DNA of 64,000 nucleotides from Pseudomonas fluorescens (GTDB lineage Bacteria > Pseudomonadota > Gammaproteobacteria > Pseudomonadales > Pseudomonadaceae): assembly GCF_000967965.1 (NCBI RefSeq), contig NZ_LACC01000002.1, positions 124,001 through 188,000 on the forward strand. Reading direction: 5' to 3'. Shown here one piece after another: positions 1 to 13,378 of this stretch. Under the pieces are notes generated by a model that ran no database searches, had not been told where the DNA came from, and worked only from the letters and a program-made list of their open reading frames with translations. Position 1 is the first letter of the stretch; every line of letters begins with the position of its first letter. The translations under genes and the position numbers were made by a program.

Positions 1-108
1 GGCAATCCAGGGTTTGGCTTGTCGCACCGCTATCAACGAGCCCTCACGGGTCTGCCGGGCTTGTCCGATGCACGACTGAAGGCGACGCAGAACAAGGACG
101 TATCCACC

Positions 109-867
109 ATGAAACCCGTTTCCCTGAGCGAAGCCAGTCTGCCATCACAGATCTGGAACAGCGCCCCGCAACTGGACAGCATTCCGGTCATCAGTACCCA
201 GTCGCTTGTGCCCATCGGCGCACGCGCAGTGCTCATTGCCCCACACCCCGGCGATGAAGTCGTGACCTGCGGTGGCCTGCTGCAGTTGCTCAGCAATCTC
301 GGCCACCCGCTGCAATTGATCTCGATCACCGACGGCAGCGCCAGCCATCCGGGCTCTCGGCAGTGGTCGGAAAAACGCCTCAGCGTATTTCGTCCCCAGG
401 AAAGCGTCGAAGCCATTCGCCGGCTCGGTTTGCCGATGCACAGCCTGAAGTGGATTCGTGGCGGGTTTACCGACAACGCGCTGGTGGAGCACGAAGATCA
501 GATCGCCCAATTCATCACGCGCTACCTGCGCCCCGGTGATGTGGTGTTCAGCACCTGGCGCGAGGACGGCAACGTCGACCACGACACCGTTGGCCGCGCC
601 AGCGCCAGGGCGGCGGCCAATGTAGGGGCAACCTACAACGACGTACCGTTCTGGGCCTGGCACTGGCCGGCACGGGACCGGGAGCTGATTCCCTGGCACC
701 GTGCCCGTAAGGTGCGCCTCGATACCTGGACCGTCGCCCGCAAGAGCCACGCCACCCATGCCTACGCCAGCCAACTGGACGGCGAACCGGCCATCGGCCT
801 CGCGCCGTTGCTGCCCCGGCCGTTGCTGGAGCGTATCCGTTTGCCTTATGAAATCGTGTTGGTATGA
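109..867 (+). CDS. PIG-L family deacetylase
   Basis: Predicted zinc-dependent N-acetylglucosaminyl (LmbE/PIG-L) deacetylase of 252 aa. The first metal-binding motif appears as PHPGDE (family norm AHPDDE) about 45 residues in, followed by TCGGLL. A later NVDHDTVGRA segment supplies the usual second His/Asp region. I chose ATG 109 because an AAGGA Shine-Dalgarno lies at 94-98; the frame is also open upstream to base 1, so a longer start or a gene beyond the left edge cannot be excluded. No signal peptide is seen, so it should be cytoplasmic. The substrate is unknown; family members act on GlcNAc-lipids, mycothiol or bacillithiol precursors and antibiotics. Confidence 0.8.
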   Translation: MKPVSLSEASLPSQIWNSAPQLDSIPVISTQSLVPIGARAVLIAPHPGDEVVTCGGLLQLLSNLGHPLQLISITDGSASHPGSRQWSEKRLSVFRPQESVEAIRRLGLPMHSLKWIRGGFTDNALVEHEDQIAQFITRYLRPGDVVFSTWREDGNVDHDTVGRASARAAANVGATYNDVPFWAWHWPARDRELIPWHRARKVRLDTWTVARKSHATHAYASQLDGEPAIGLAPLLPRPLLERIRLPYEIVLV

Positions 868-963
868 AATCATCGATTATCGGTTCGGCTCAGCCCATCG
901 GACTGAACTGACTGCCGTCACATCAGTCGCATACATAAGCAGCCCTGAGTCAGAGGAGTGCAA

Positions 964-1764
964 GTGGCCAGTCATTCAAAACGGCAGGCAGCCGAATCGA
1001 CACCCTTGAACACGCCCCCGGCGATTCATCGGCTTCGCGTGCTGACGGTTAACACCAATAAGGGTTTTACCGCTCTCAACCGGCGCTTCATCCTTCCTGA
1101 ATTGCGTGAAGCGGTGCGCAGTACGTCGGCAGACCTGGTGTTTCTGCAAGAAGTCGTCGGCGAGCACGATCGCCACTCCTCCCGCCACAACGATTGGCCA
1201 CAAACCTCGCAATATGAATTCCTTGCCGACAGTATGTGGAGCGATTTCGCCTATGGGCGCAATGCCGTCTATCCCGACGGTCACCATGGCAATGCCCTGC
1301 TGTCGAAATACCCGATCCGCGAGTATCGAAACCTGGATGTTTCCATTACCGGCCCGGAACGCCGCGGCTTGCTGCACTGCGTGCTGGACGTGCCGGGGCA
1401 TCGCGAAGTGCATGCGATCTGCGTTCACCTCAGCCTGCTGGAAAGTCATCGTCAGCTGCAGTTGCAGTTGCTCTGTCAGCTCCTCGAATCCTTGCCGGAT
1501 GATGCGCCGGTGATCATTGCCGGCGACTTCAACGACTGGCAGATGCAGGGCAATGCCACCCTTGCCCGCCGCGACTACTTGCACGAAGCCTTCGAACGCC
1601 ACCTTGGCCGTCCGGCCAAAACCTACCCCGCACGGTTTCCCTTGCTGCGCCTGGACCGCGTCTACCTGCGCAACGCCAGCAGCCACAAACCGCAAATACT
1701 GGGAAACAAGCCTTGGACGCACCTGTCTGACCATTTGCCGCTGGCGGTGGAAGTGCATCTCTGA
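964..1764 (+). CDS. Endonuclease/exonuclease/phosphatase (EEP) family protein
   Basis: A 266-aa EEP-fold hydrolase. Visible motifs in order are LTVNTNKGF, FLQEVV (metal-binding Glu), GNALLSKYPI, GDFNDW and a C-terminal LSDHLPL (catalytic SDH). GTG 964 is preferred over the in-frame GTG at 958 because GAGGAG at 952-957 is then ideally spaced. The fold includes DNases, phosphodiesterases and sphingomyelinase-like enzymes. YbhP-like members often sit next to a cardiolipin synthase gene, but none follows here. It lies 96 bp after the PIG-L gene on the same strand. The biochemical substrate cannot be told from sequence. Confidence 0.8.
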   Translation: MASHSKRQAAESTPLNTPPAIHRLRVLTVNTNKGFTALNRRFILPELREAVRSTSADLVFLQEVVGEHDRHSSRHNDWPQTSQYEFLADSMWSDFAYGRNAVYPDGHHGNALLSKYPIREYRNLDVSITGPERRGLLHCVLDVPGHREVHAICVHLSLLESHRQLQLQLLCQLLESLPDDAPVIIAGDFNDWQMQGNATLARRDYLHEAFERHLGRPAKTYPARFPLLRLDRVYLRNASSHKPQILGNKPWTHLSDHLPLAVEVHL

Positions 1765-1995
1765 ACCACAGGTTTTTTTGACGATTCTTCGAACAAATAA
1801 GCACTTATGGGCACGTCATAAATCAATCACTTAAACCGTTACCACTTATCGGCGATCTTCTTGACTCGACCGTTGCGGTCTTCTTGACTTCACCTTACTA
1901 CCCCCGGAATCAACACCAGGACCAGCCTCAGGCACCCGTAAAAACGGGCAGCCCGTGACGCCCCTAGTCCATTCGGCCGCCCCTCATTCGGGGTA

Positions 1996-2044
1996 GGAGA
2001 GACGCCAGAGCGAGATACCTCATGCGACCGCAAGGTAGATCTCC
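1996..2044 (+). promoter_or_regulatory. Possible SD-sequestering leader hairpin
   Basis: The leader directly before ATG 2045 can fold into nested stems. GGAGA (1996-2000) pairs with TCTCC (2040-2044). Inside this, TACCT-CA-TGC (2016-2025) pairs with GCA-AGGTA (2030-2037), leaving a GACC loop. The only Shine-Dalgarno-like stretch, AAGG at 2032-2035, lies in the inner stem, so folding would block translation. The rest of the 280-bp gap (1765-2044) shows a further small hairpin near 1980-1993 but no gene. No known riboswitch class fits convincingly. Confidence 0.35.
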
Positions 2045-3112
2045 ATGAACATTTCACTCACCCCACAAGAGATCAAAGTCACTTTTTGCACGGTGTCGAG
2101 TTCACTCCTGCTGTGTTCCTCCATGGAAATACTGGCCGCCAGCGATGAGCAGGAAACAACCCCGTGGTATCGCCAGGACATCCCGATACTGAGTTTGTCT
2201 ACCGTCGCCGTAACCTATCCCGGTCAATTCAGTGCTCATCCCGATCTACGCAGCTCCAGCCTGACCACCGAAGACGCCGCACCCACGGCCTGGGACCAAC
2301 TCTACGGCCAGCCTTCTCGCCAGGCACAAACCGATTATCTTTCCCAAAGTCTGGCCGTCCCCGGCACCAACGCACTCAAAGGCCCGGCGATCCTCACCCT
2401 GCAAAGCGCCAGCGGCCATACGCAAAGGGTCGGTCTAATCGGTAGCACGAATCAGTACCAGCTCAACAACCACGGTGCACCGATCACCCCGGCAATGGCC
2501 GATCCCGGCAGCGACAGGCTCAACCTCCAGGGGCAAAGCCTCGGCGCCTACTGGAGCCTGACCGGACCACAAGGCTGGTACGTCGACTTGACCGCCAGCG
2601 GTGGCCGGGTCAGCGGCTTCAGCCGCAATGAGAAAGGAGCCCGGCAAGCCACCGAGGGCCATGCGGTGACGCTGTCGGTGGAAGGTGGCTTCCCCATCGG
2701 CCTGGGCGACAACTGGGTGTTTGAGCCCCAGGCACAGTTGATCAATCAGCGCATCAGCCTTGACGCCCCGTATGCCGGATCCGGCAACGCCTCTTCAACT
2801 GACCTGAACTCGTGGAGTGGCCGGGTCGGTGCGCGCTTGCAAGGCAGTTACAATATCAGCGGCTTGCCAGTCGAACCTTATGTGCGGACCAACTTGTGGC
2901 ACACGGTTTACACCGGCAACACCGTCACCCTCGACCAGGTCGACAAGATCAGCAGCAGCCGCAAATCCTCGACCGTCGAACTGGGTCTGGGCCTGGTGGC
3001 CCGGGTGACGCCGTCGGTGAGCCTGTACGTCAGCGCTGACTACAGCAGCGACGTGGACGACAATGACTTGAACGGGTTGATTGGCAGCCTGGGTATACGG
3101 ATGCGTTGGTGA
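2045..3112 (+). CDS. Autotransporter-type beta-barrel protein lacking a passenger
   Basis: A 355-aa exported protein. An N-terminal hydrophobic stretch (about residues 14-32, ending near ILAA) looks like a signal peptide. Residues from about 150 to the C terminus show the alternating aromatic/glycine strands of an autotransporter barrel (LGAYWSLTG, GWYVDLTASGG, VTLSVEGGFPI, WVFEPQAQL, SGRVGARLQGSY, PYVRTNLWH) and end in GIRMRW, a terminal aromatic as expected for an outer-membrane barrel. The passenger region is only about 110 residues and has no repeats, so this may be an orphan barrel or porin-like protein. A possible regulatory hairpin lies just upstream and a REP pair follows. Confidence 0.65.
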   Translation: MNISLTPQEIKVTFCTVSSSLLLCSSMEILAASDEQETTPWYRQDIPILSLSTVAVTYPGQFSAHPDLRSSSLTTEDAAPTAWDQLYGQPSRQAQTDYLSQSLAVPGTNALKGPAILTLQSASGHTQRVGLIGSTNQYQLNNHGAPITPAMADPGSDRLNLQGQSLGAYWSLTGPQGWYVDLTASGGRVSGFSRNEKGARQATEGHAVTLSVEGGFPIGLGDNWVFEPQAQLINQRISLDAPYAGSGNASSTDLNSWSGRVGARLQGSYNISGLPVEPYVRTNLWHTVYTGNTVTLDQVDKISSSRKSSTVELGLGLVARVTPSVSLYVSADYSSDVDDNDLNGLIGSLGIRMRW

Positions 3113-3134
3113 AGGAACATCGGTCAGGTTGGCC

Positions 3135-3195
3135 CCTTCGCGAGCAGGCTCGCTCCCACATCCATTCAGTGTGGGAGCGAGCCTGCTCGCGAAAG
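3135..3195. repeat. REP pair (inverted) between convergent genes
   Basis: Two inverted copies of the GCGAGCAGGCTCGCTCCCACA-type REP at 3135-3160 and 3170-3195, separated by about 9 bp. They fill the gap between the barrel gene (+) and glgB (-) and may also act as a bidirectional transcription barrier. Confidence 0.85.
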
Positions 3196-3215
3196 GCAGC
3201 ACCGCCGACTTCGGA

Positions 3216-5447
<2,232 letters not shown>

Positions 5448-5449
5448 GA

Positions 5450-8791
<3,342 letters not shown>

Positions 8792-8847
8792 GTGAAACTC
8801 CTGGTGAATTCATCTTGGCCACAGGCTGAGAATCCCCTGCGGTGTTC

Positions 8848-10845
8848 TCAAGAGGCGGTAATTCTCCAAATCCCGAACGGCTGATACGCCGGGTCGATCC
8901 GCATGAATTGCTGCTTGCCATGCCAGGTCCAGCGATGGCCATTCATCAAGTCTTCGCCCAGGGTGCTGGCGTAGTCCGGCAAGCCCATTTCCCACAACGG
9001 CAACTCGAAGTTCGCCTCCTGCACGTTGTGCGGATCGAGACTGACCGCCACCAGAATGAAATTACCTCCATCGGCGCTGCGCTTGCCGAAGTACAGAATG
9101 TTGTCGTTCCAGGCGTTGTAGACCTTCAGGCCCAGATGCGTGTGCAACGCCGGGTTCTGCCGACGGATACGGTTGAGTTGGGCGATCTCGGCAATGATGT
9201 TGCCCGGCGCATTGAAGTCCCTGGAGCGGATTTCGTACTTCTCGGAATCGAGGTATTCCTCCTTGCCTGGCACTGGTGCTGACTCGCACAACTCGAAACC
9301 TGAGTACATGCCCCACAGGCCCGAGCCCATGGTCGCCAGCACGGCGCGGATGAGAAACCCGGGGCGCCCGGATTCGTGGAGGAACGCCGGGTTGATGTCC
9401 GGTGTATTGACGAAAAAATTCGGCCGGTAGCATTCGCGCCACGGCGACTCGTTGAGTTCAGTGAAGTAGGTCGCCAGCTCGGCCTTGGTGTTGCGCCAGG
9501 TGAAATAGGTATAGCTCTGGGAATAACCGACTTTGCCAAGGCGCGCCATCATGGCTGGGGTGGTAAAGGCTTCGGCGAGGAAGATCACCTCGGGGTACAA
9601 CGCCCGTACATCGGCGATCAACCATTGCCAGAACGGCAACGGCTTGGTGTGCGGGTTATCGACGCGAAAGATCTTCACGCCCTCTTCTACCCAGCCGACC
9701 ACGATGTCCCGCAGTTCCACCCACAGGCTCGGAATCGCCTCAGGGGTATAGAAGTCGACGTTGACGATGTCCTGGTATTTCTTCGGTGGGTTCTCCGCGT
9801 ATTTGATCGTGCCGTCCGGCCGCCAGTTGAACCAGCCCGGGTGTTGCTTGAGCCATGGATGGTCCTGGGAGCACTGGATGGCAAAATCCAGAGCGATTTC
9901 CAGGCCATGGGCCGCGGCGGCCGCCACCAGTCGGCGGAAGTCTTCGCGGGTGCCCAATTGCGAGTGAATCGCCTCGTGCCCGCCCTCCTCGCTGCCAATC
10001 GCATAGGGGCTGCCCGGATCATCGGGGCCCGCCGTCAGTGAGTTGTTCGGGCCCTTGCGGTAGCTGCGCCCGATCGGGTGGATCGGCGGGAAATACAGCA
10101 CGTCGAAGCCCATGTCATGGATCATCGCCAGCCGCGAATGCACGTCATTGAAGGTGCCGTGGCGGGCCGGACTGTCGGTGATCGAACGCGGGAACAATTC
10201 ATACCAACTGGCGAACTGCGCCAGCTCGCGCTCCACATCCACCGGGTACTCCGGGCTCAGACTCAGGTAGGCACGATGATCGACTTGGGCCATGAGGTCG
10301 GCGCTACGCGGGTGCAAAAACAGTGCAATCTGCTCGGTTTCAAGCAACCCTGACAGTTCATGGTGCAAGGCTACCAGTTGCTCGCTGAGTTGCCCTTCGC
10401 TGCGTTCGGCGGCTTGTTGCACATGAATCCGCCCTTCCTGCAATTCCAGGCTGACGGGCACCGCCGCCGCATGCTTCTTTTCCAGCTCATGGCAAAAACT
10501 GGCGAACTGATCGATCCAGGCTTCGATACAGAACAGATAAGGGCCCTGGCTGTCGACACGGAACTGCCCTTGCCAACCGTTGTTGCCCAGGTCGTTCATG
10601 CCCGCGCTTTGCCAGACGTCCTGGTCTTCGGCCCGCCAGCGCACACGAACCGCCAGCTTGTCATGCCCGTCGGCGAAGACTTTGGCCGTCACCACCACGT
10701 CCTGTCCCACCACGGCCTTGACCGCGAACTGTCCGCCTTCAAGGGTCGGCATGATGTTTTCAATGACGATACGCGGCAGCAACAACGCCTGCGACAGCGG
10801 CATGTGCGGGTTGTAGCTCAACTCAGTCGGTTTTTCAGCCGTCAT
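8848..10845 (-). CDS. glgE: Maltose-1-phosphate maltosyltransferase GlgE
   Basis: GH13_3 enzyme of 665 aa that elongates alpha-1,4-glucans using alpha-maltose-1-phosphate. The nucleophile Asp396 sits in FRVDNPHTKP and the acid/base Glu425 in LAEAFTTP; TLPPIHP-type and KYQDIVNVDF motifs also match the family. I set the start at MTAEKPTEL because a strong AAGGAGAG Shine-Dalgarno lies just upstream at 10851-10860 (complement); an in-frame start at 10923 would add 26 unlike residues. First gene of the glgE-treS-glgB operon. In Pseudomonas the pathway links trehalose to osmotic and desiccation tolerance (family knowledge). Confidence 0.96.
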   Translation of the reverse strand: MTAEKPTELSYNPHMPLSQALLLPRIVIENIMPTLEGGQFAVKAVVGQDVVVTAKVFADGHDKLAVRVRWRAEDQDVWQSAGMNDLGNNGWQGQFRVDSQGPYLFCIEAWIDQFASFCHELEKKHAAAVPVSLELQEGRIHVQQAAERSEGQLSEQLVALHHELSGLLETEQIALFLHPRSADLMAQVDHRAYLSLSPEYPVDVERELAQFASWYELFPRSITDSPARHGTFNDVHSRLAMIHDMGFDVLYFPPIHPIGRSYRKGPNNSLTAGPDDPGSPYAIGSEEGGHEAIHSQLGTREDFRRLVAAAAAHGLEIALDFAIQCSQDHPWLKQHPGWFNWRPDGTIKYAENPPKKYQDIVNVDFYTPEAIPSLWVELRDIVVGWVEEGVKIFRVDNPHTKPLPFWQWLIADVRALYPEVIFLAEAFTTPAMMARLGKVGYSQSYTYFTWRNTKAELATYFTELNESPWRECYRPNFFVNTPDINPAFLHESGRPGFLIRAVLATMGSGLWGMYSGFELCESAPVPGKEEYLDSEKYEIRSRDFNAPGNIIAEIAQLNRIRRQNPALHTHLGLKVYNAWNDNILYFGKRSADGGNFILVAVSLDPHNVQEANFELPLWEMGLPDYASTLGEDLMNGHRWTWHGKQQFMRIDPAYQPFGIWRITAS

Positions 10846-11790
10846 CGAGCCTCTCTCCTTACGCCCCATGGACGCGCTTGTGTCTGGTCGCCACCCCGCC
10901 GGGCGATCCGCCCCGGGATGCACTCACTTAGGTTCCGAGCGACAGCCGCCGGGAAAGTTTCATCGACAGTTACCGGAATCAAGTCCTACGCGCTGCGGTC
11001 AACCAACCAGTCCACCTACTTAAGCACGACTCACGCCATGTGCCACCGCAGGCTTGAACAATGAACAATCCATTCCCTGCACGACCCAGCCGCCAAGGGA
11101 AGAACCGCCAACGACAATGCCTCCGGTGATTGTGAATCCGCAATGAAGACAGTTGATCGTTCCCGCGTCGAAAGCAGGGACGATTATGAAAAATGAATGA
11201 CTCTTCCCAAGAACGCGTAGTACCGATCCTAAAGCAGCAATCCTGCCCGTCCGACACTTTACGAAACTTACACCCTCCGCCTTATATAGCCATCACTCCG
11301 TCAGCCTTGAGCGTGGCCAGCCATGAAAACGATTTTTCCCAGCGTCAACGAATTCGCAGACCGAGCTGGCGCACAGCACCACGCGCTCTACCGTGAACGA
11401 CCAATCGACGGCTGGCCTTCCTTTGAAAATATTCAACTACGAACTTCTTTGCTTCGAAGCCGAACGCAACCCCTCAAAACAATCAACCAGAAGCTCAATC
11501 ATCAGGGATCTGGAGAATCATCTGCTGCACGGTGAAATTGACTACAGCCAGCACGAACTCTCGGAAACAAAGAGCAACGAGCCGGAATCAGGCTGTGAAA
11601 CAACCTCCGCGGACAGGGTGAATACCTGACAGGCAGGCGCGGTGGATGGACGCCGGCATTTGAAAGCCACCGACAGTGGTTCGGTGATTTGACCGGGATT
11701 GATCCGCACTTGCCGCCGCTGTTTTGGAAAGGCCCATGGGCCCGGCAGCGGCGGCTGCTTCAAGTTGTCGCAGGCTGAGCAAACACAGCC
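10846..11790. other. Long intergenic region, no convincing gene
   Basis: About 945 bp between the divergent glgE and ccoG promoter regions. Short open frames exist at 11323-11535, 11393-11629 (+) and 10979-11257 (-), but none has a Shine-Dalgarno or recognisable protein features. The segment around 11200-11560 is AT-richer than its neighbours. It should hold the glgE promoter (minus strand) and could hide a small RNA, but I see no clear terminator hairpin to support one. Confidence 0.4.
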
Positions 11791-11830
11791 ATCTGATCCG
11801 CTTTTTAATGCAATACCTGAGTCTGTTATG
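11791..11830 (+). promoter_or_regulatory. Two-part element shared with the ccoN4 promoter region
   Basis: ATCTGATCCGC at 11791-11801, a 14-nt spacer, then CCTGAGTCTGTTATG at 11816-11830, ending 57 nt before the ccoG ATG. The same two blocks with the same 14-nt spacing occur at 51290-51329, ending 53 nt before ccoN. The second block also begins an inverted repeat, TCTGTT-N5-AACAGA (11822-11838). It is probably a promoter plus activator site, though which protein binds is unknown. Confidence 0.55.
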
Positions 11831-11887
11831 CAAACAGATCGCCGCTCATAGTGCTCATGCCTGATGGAGGCTGATGAGCGAAAGACC

Positions 11888-13300
11888 ATGAGCGAGAGAA
11901 TCCCCGTCCGAACCGTAGAAACATTCGAGCCTTCGCGTCCAAAGATGAAGGTCAAAGCCAGCGACAACCAGATCCACACCCGCAGCTTCACCGGGCTGTT
12001 CCGCAACCTGCGCATCAGCGGCGCCGGTTTTCTGTTTGTGCTGTTTTTCGGCACCGTGTGGTTGAACTGGGGCGGCCGCCAGGCGGTGCTCTGGGACCTG
12101 TCCGAAAGCAAGTTCCATATCTTCGGCGCGACCTTCTGGCCGCAGGATTTCATCCTGCTCTCGGCGTTGTTGATCATTGCCGCGTTCGGTCTGTTTGCGA
12201 TCACCGTGTTCGCGGGACGGGTCTGGTGCGGCTACACCTGCCCACAAAGTTCGTGGACCTGGATCTTCATGTGGTGCGAGAAGATCACCGAAGGCGAACG
12301 CAACCAGCGGATCAAGTTGCAAGCCGCGCCGTGGGGCCTGAACAAGCTGATGCGTCGCTCGGCCAAGCACACCTTATGGCTGGCCATCAGCCTGATGACC
12401 GGCCTGACGTTCGTCGGCTACTTCACGCCGATCCGGCCATTGGCCGAAGAGCTGCTGACCTTCCAGATGAGTGGCGTCAGCCTGTTCTGGGTGCTGTTTT
12501 TTACCGGTGCCACGTACATCAATGCCGGTTGGCTGCGTGAAGCGGTGTGCATGCACATGTGCCCCTACGCGCGGTTCCAGAGCGTGATGTTCGACAAGGA
12601 CACCCTGACCATTTCCTACGACGTGGCCCGAGGCGAAAACCGTGGCCCGCGCAAACGCGAGGTCAAACCCGTCGAGGTCGGTTTGGGCGACTGCATCGAT
12701 TGCCAACTGTGCGTACAGGTCTGCCCGACCGGCATCGACATTCGCGATGGCCTGCAGATGGAATGCATCGGTTGCGCCGCCTGCATCGACGCCTGCGATT
12801 CGATCATGGACAAAATGGGCTACGCCCCAGGATTGATCAGCTACACGTCCGAGCATCAGTTGCAGGGTGGCAAGACACACCTGTTGCGTCCGCGCCTTAT
12901 CGGCTACACCGCCGTGCTGCTGGTAATGATCGCAGCCCTGGTGATGGCGCTGGTGGAACGGCCGATGGTGTCCCTCGACGTCAGCAAGGACCGGGGCCTG
13001 TTCCGCGAGAACAGCCAGGGGCAGATCGAAAACATCTACAGTCTGAAGGTGATCAACAAAACCCAGCAGCGTCAGGACTATCAATTGAGCCTGGTGGATG
13101 CCGATGATTTCCAGTTGCAGGGCAGGACCGAATTCAGCCTGGCGCCGGGCGAGATTGTCGATGTGCCGGTGTCGGTGGCGATGCTCACGGAGCGTCCAGC
13201 CAGCAGTTCGCAGAGCATCGGTTTCAAGGTGGCCGACAGCGATGAGCCCGGCGTCTACAGCGTAGCGAAGAGCCGGTTTGTTGCGCCGATGAATCGCTGA
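11888..13300 (+). CDS. ccoG: Cytochrome c oxidase accessory protein CcoG (RdxA/FixG family)
   Basis: Membrane iron-sulfur protein of 470 aa involved in cbb3 oxidase biogenesis, where the family is linked to copper reduction and delivery. It has about five membrane segments (e.g. FLFVLFFGTVWLNW, ILLSALLIIAAFGLFAI), a CGYTCPQS and a CMHMCPYARF motif, and two 4Fe-4S binding sets starting at Cys269 (CIDCQLCVQVCP) and Cys293 (CIGCAACIDACD). A C-terminal Ig-like FixG domain follows the last membrane helix. ATG 11888 is chosen by family alignment; ATG 11864 would add 8 residues. It resembles the PA4131-type paralogue rather than one beside ccoNOQP. The MocR gene follows 78 bp downstream. Confidence 0.92.
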   Translation: MSERIPVRTVETFEPSRPKMKVKASDNQIHTRSFTGLFRNLRISGAGFLFVLFFGTVWLNWGGRQAVLWDLSESKFHIFGATFWPQDFILLSALLIIAAFGLFAITVFAGRVWCGYTCPQSSWTWIFMWCEKITEGERNQRIKLQAAPWGLNKLMRRSAKHTLWLAISLMTGLTFVGYFTPIRPLAEELLTFQMSGVSLFWVLFFTGATYINAGWLREAVCMHMCPYARFQSVMFDKDTLTISYDVARGENRGPRKREVKPVEVGLGDCIDCQLCVQVCPTGIDIRDGLQMECIGCAACIDACDSIMDKMGYAPGLISYTSEHQLQGGKTHLLRPRLIGYTAVLLVMIAALVMALVERPMVSLDVSKDRGLFRENSQGQIENIYSLKVINKTQQRQDYQLSLVDADDFQLQGRTEFSLAPGEIVDVPVSVAMLTERPASSSQSIGFKVADSDEPGVYSVAKSRFVAPMNR

Positions 13301-13326
13301 GCCTTTAAGATGCTGACCTTTGTGAG

Positions 13327-13347
13327 TTGTGGTCCCCCTCACCACAA
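13327..13347. promoter_or_regulatory. Inverted repeat, candidate GntR/MocR operator
   Basis: TTGTGGT-CCCCCTC-ACCACAA is a perfect 7-bp inverted repeat in the 78-bp gap before the MocR gene at 13379. GntR-type winged helices often bind TGGT/ACCA-like half sites, so autoregulation is plausible but unproven. Confidence 0.4.
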
Positions 13348-13378
13348 TTAATCGAACCGACTCCATTGCGGGACACCG

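Noticed and set aside
1930..2044. Possible c-di-GMP (GEMM) riboswitch before the barrel gene
   Set aside because: Some short matches (GGGCA, GACGC) appear, but the conserved GNRA loop/receptor pairing and GACGCAAAGC core are not present in order.
3135..3195. Repeats as a CRISPR array
   Set aside because: Only paired inverted palindromes of the REP type; no direct repeats with unique spacers and no cas genes.
11323..11629. Small overlapping open frames near 11.3-11.6 kb
   Set aside because: No Shine-Dalgarno, two frames equally open, no recognisable protein features.
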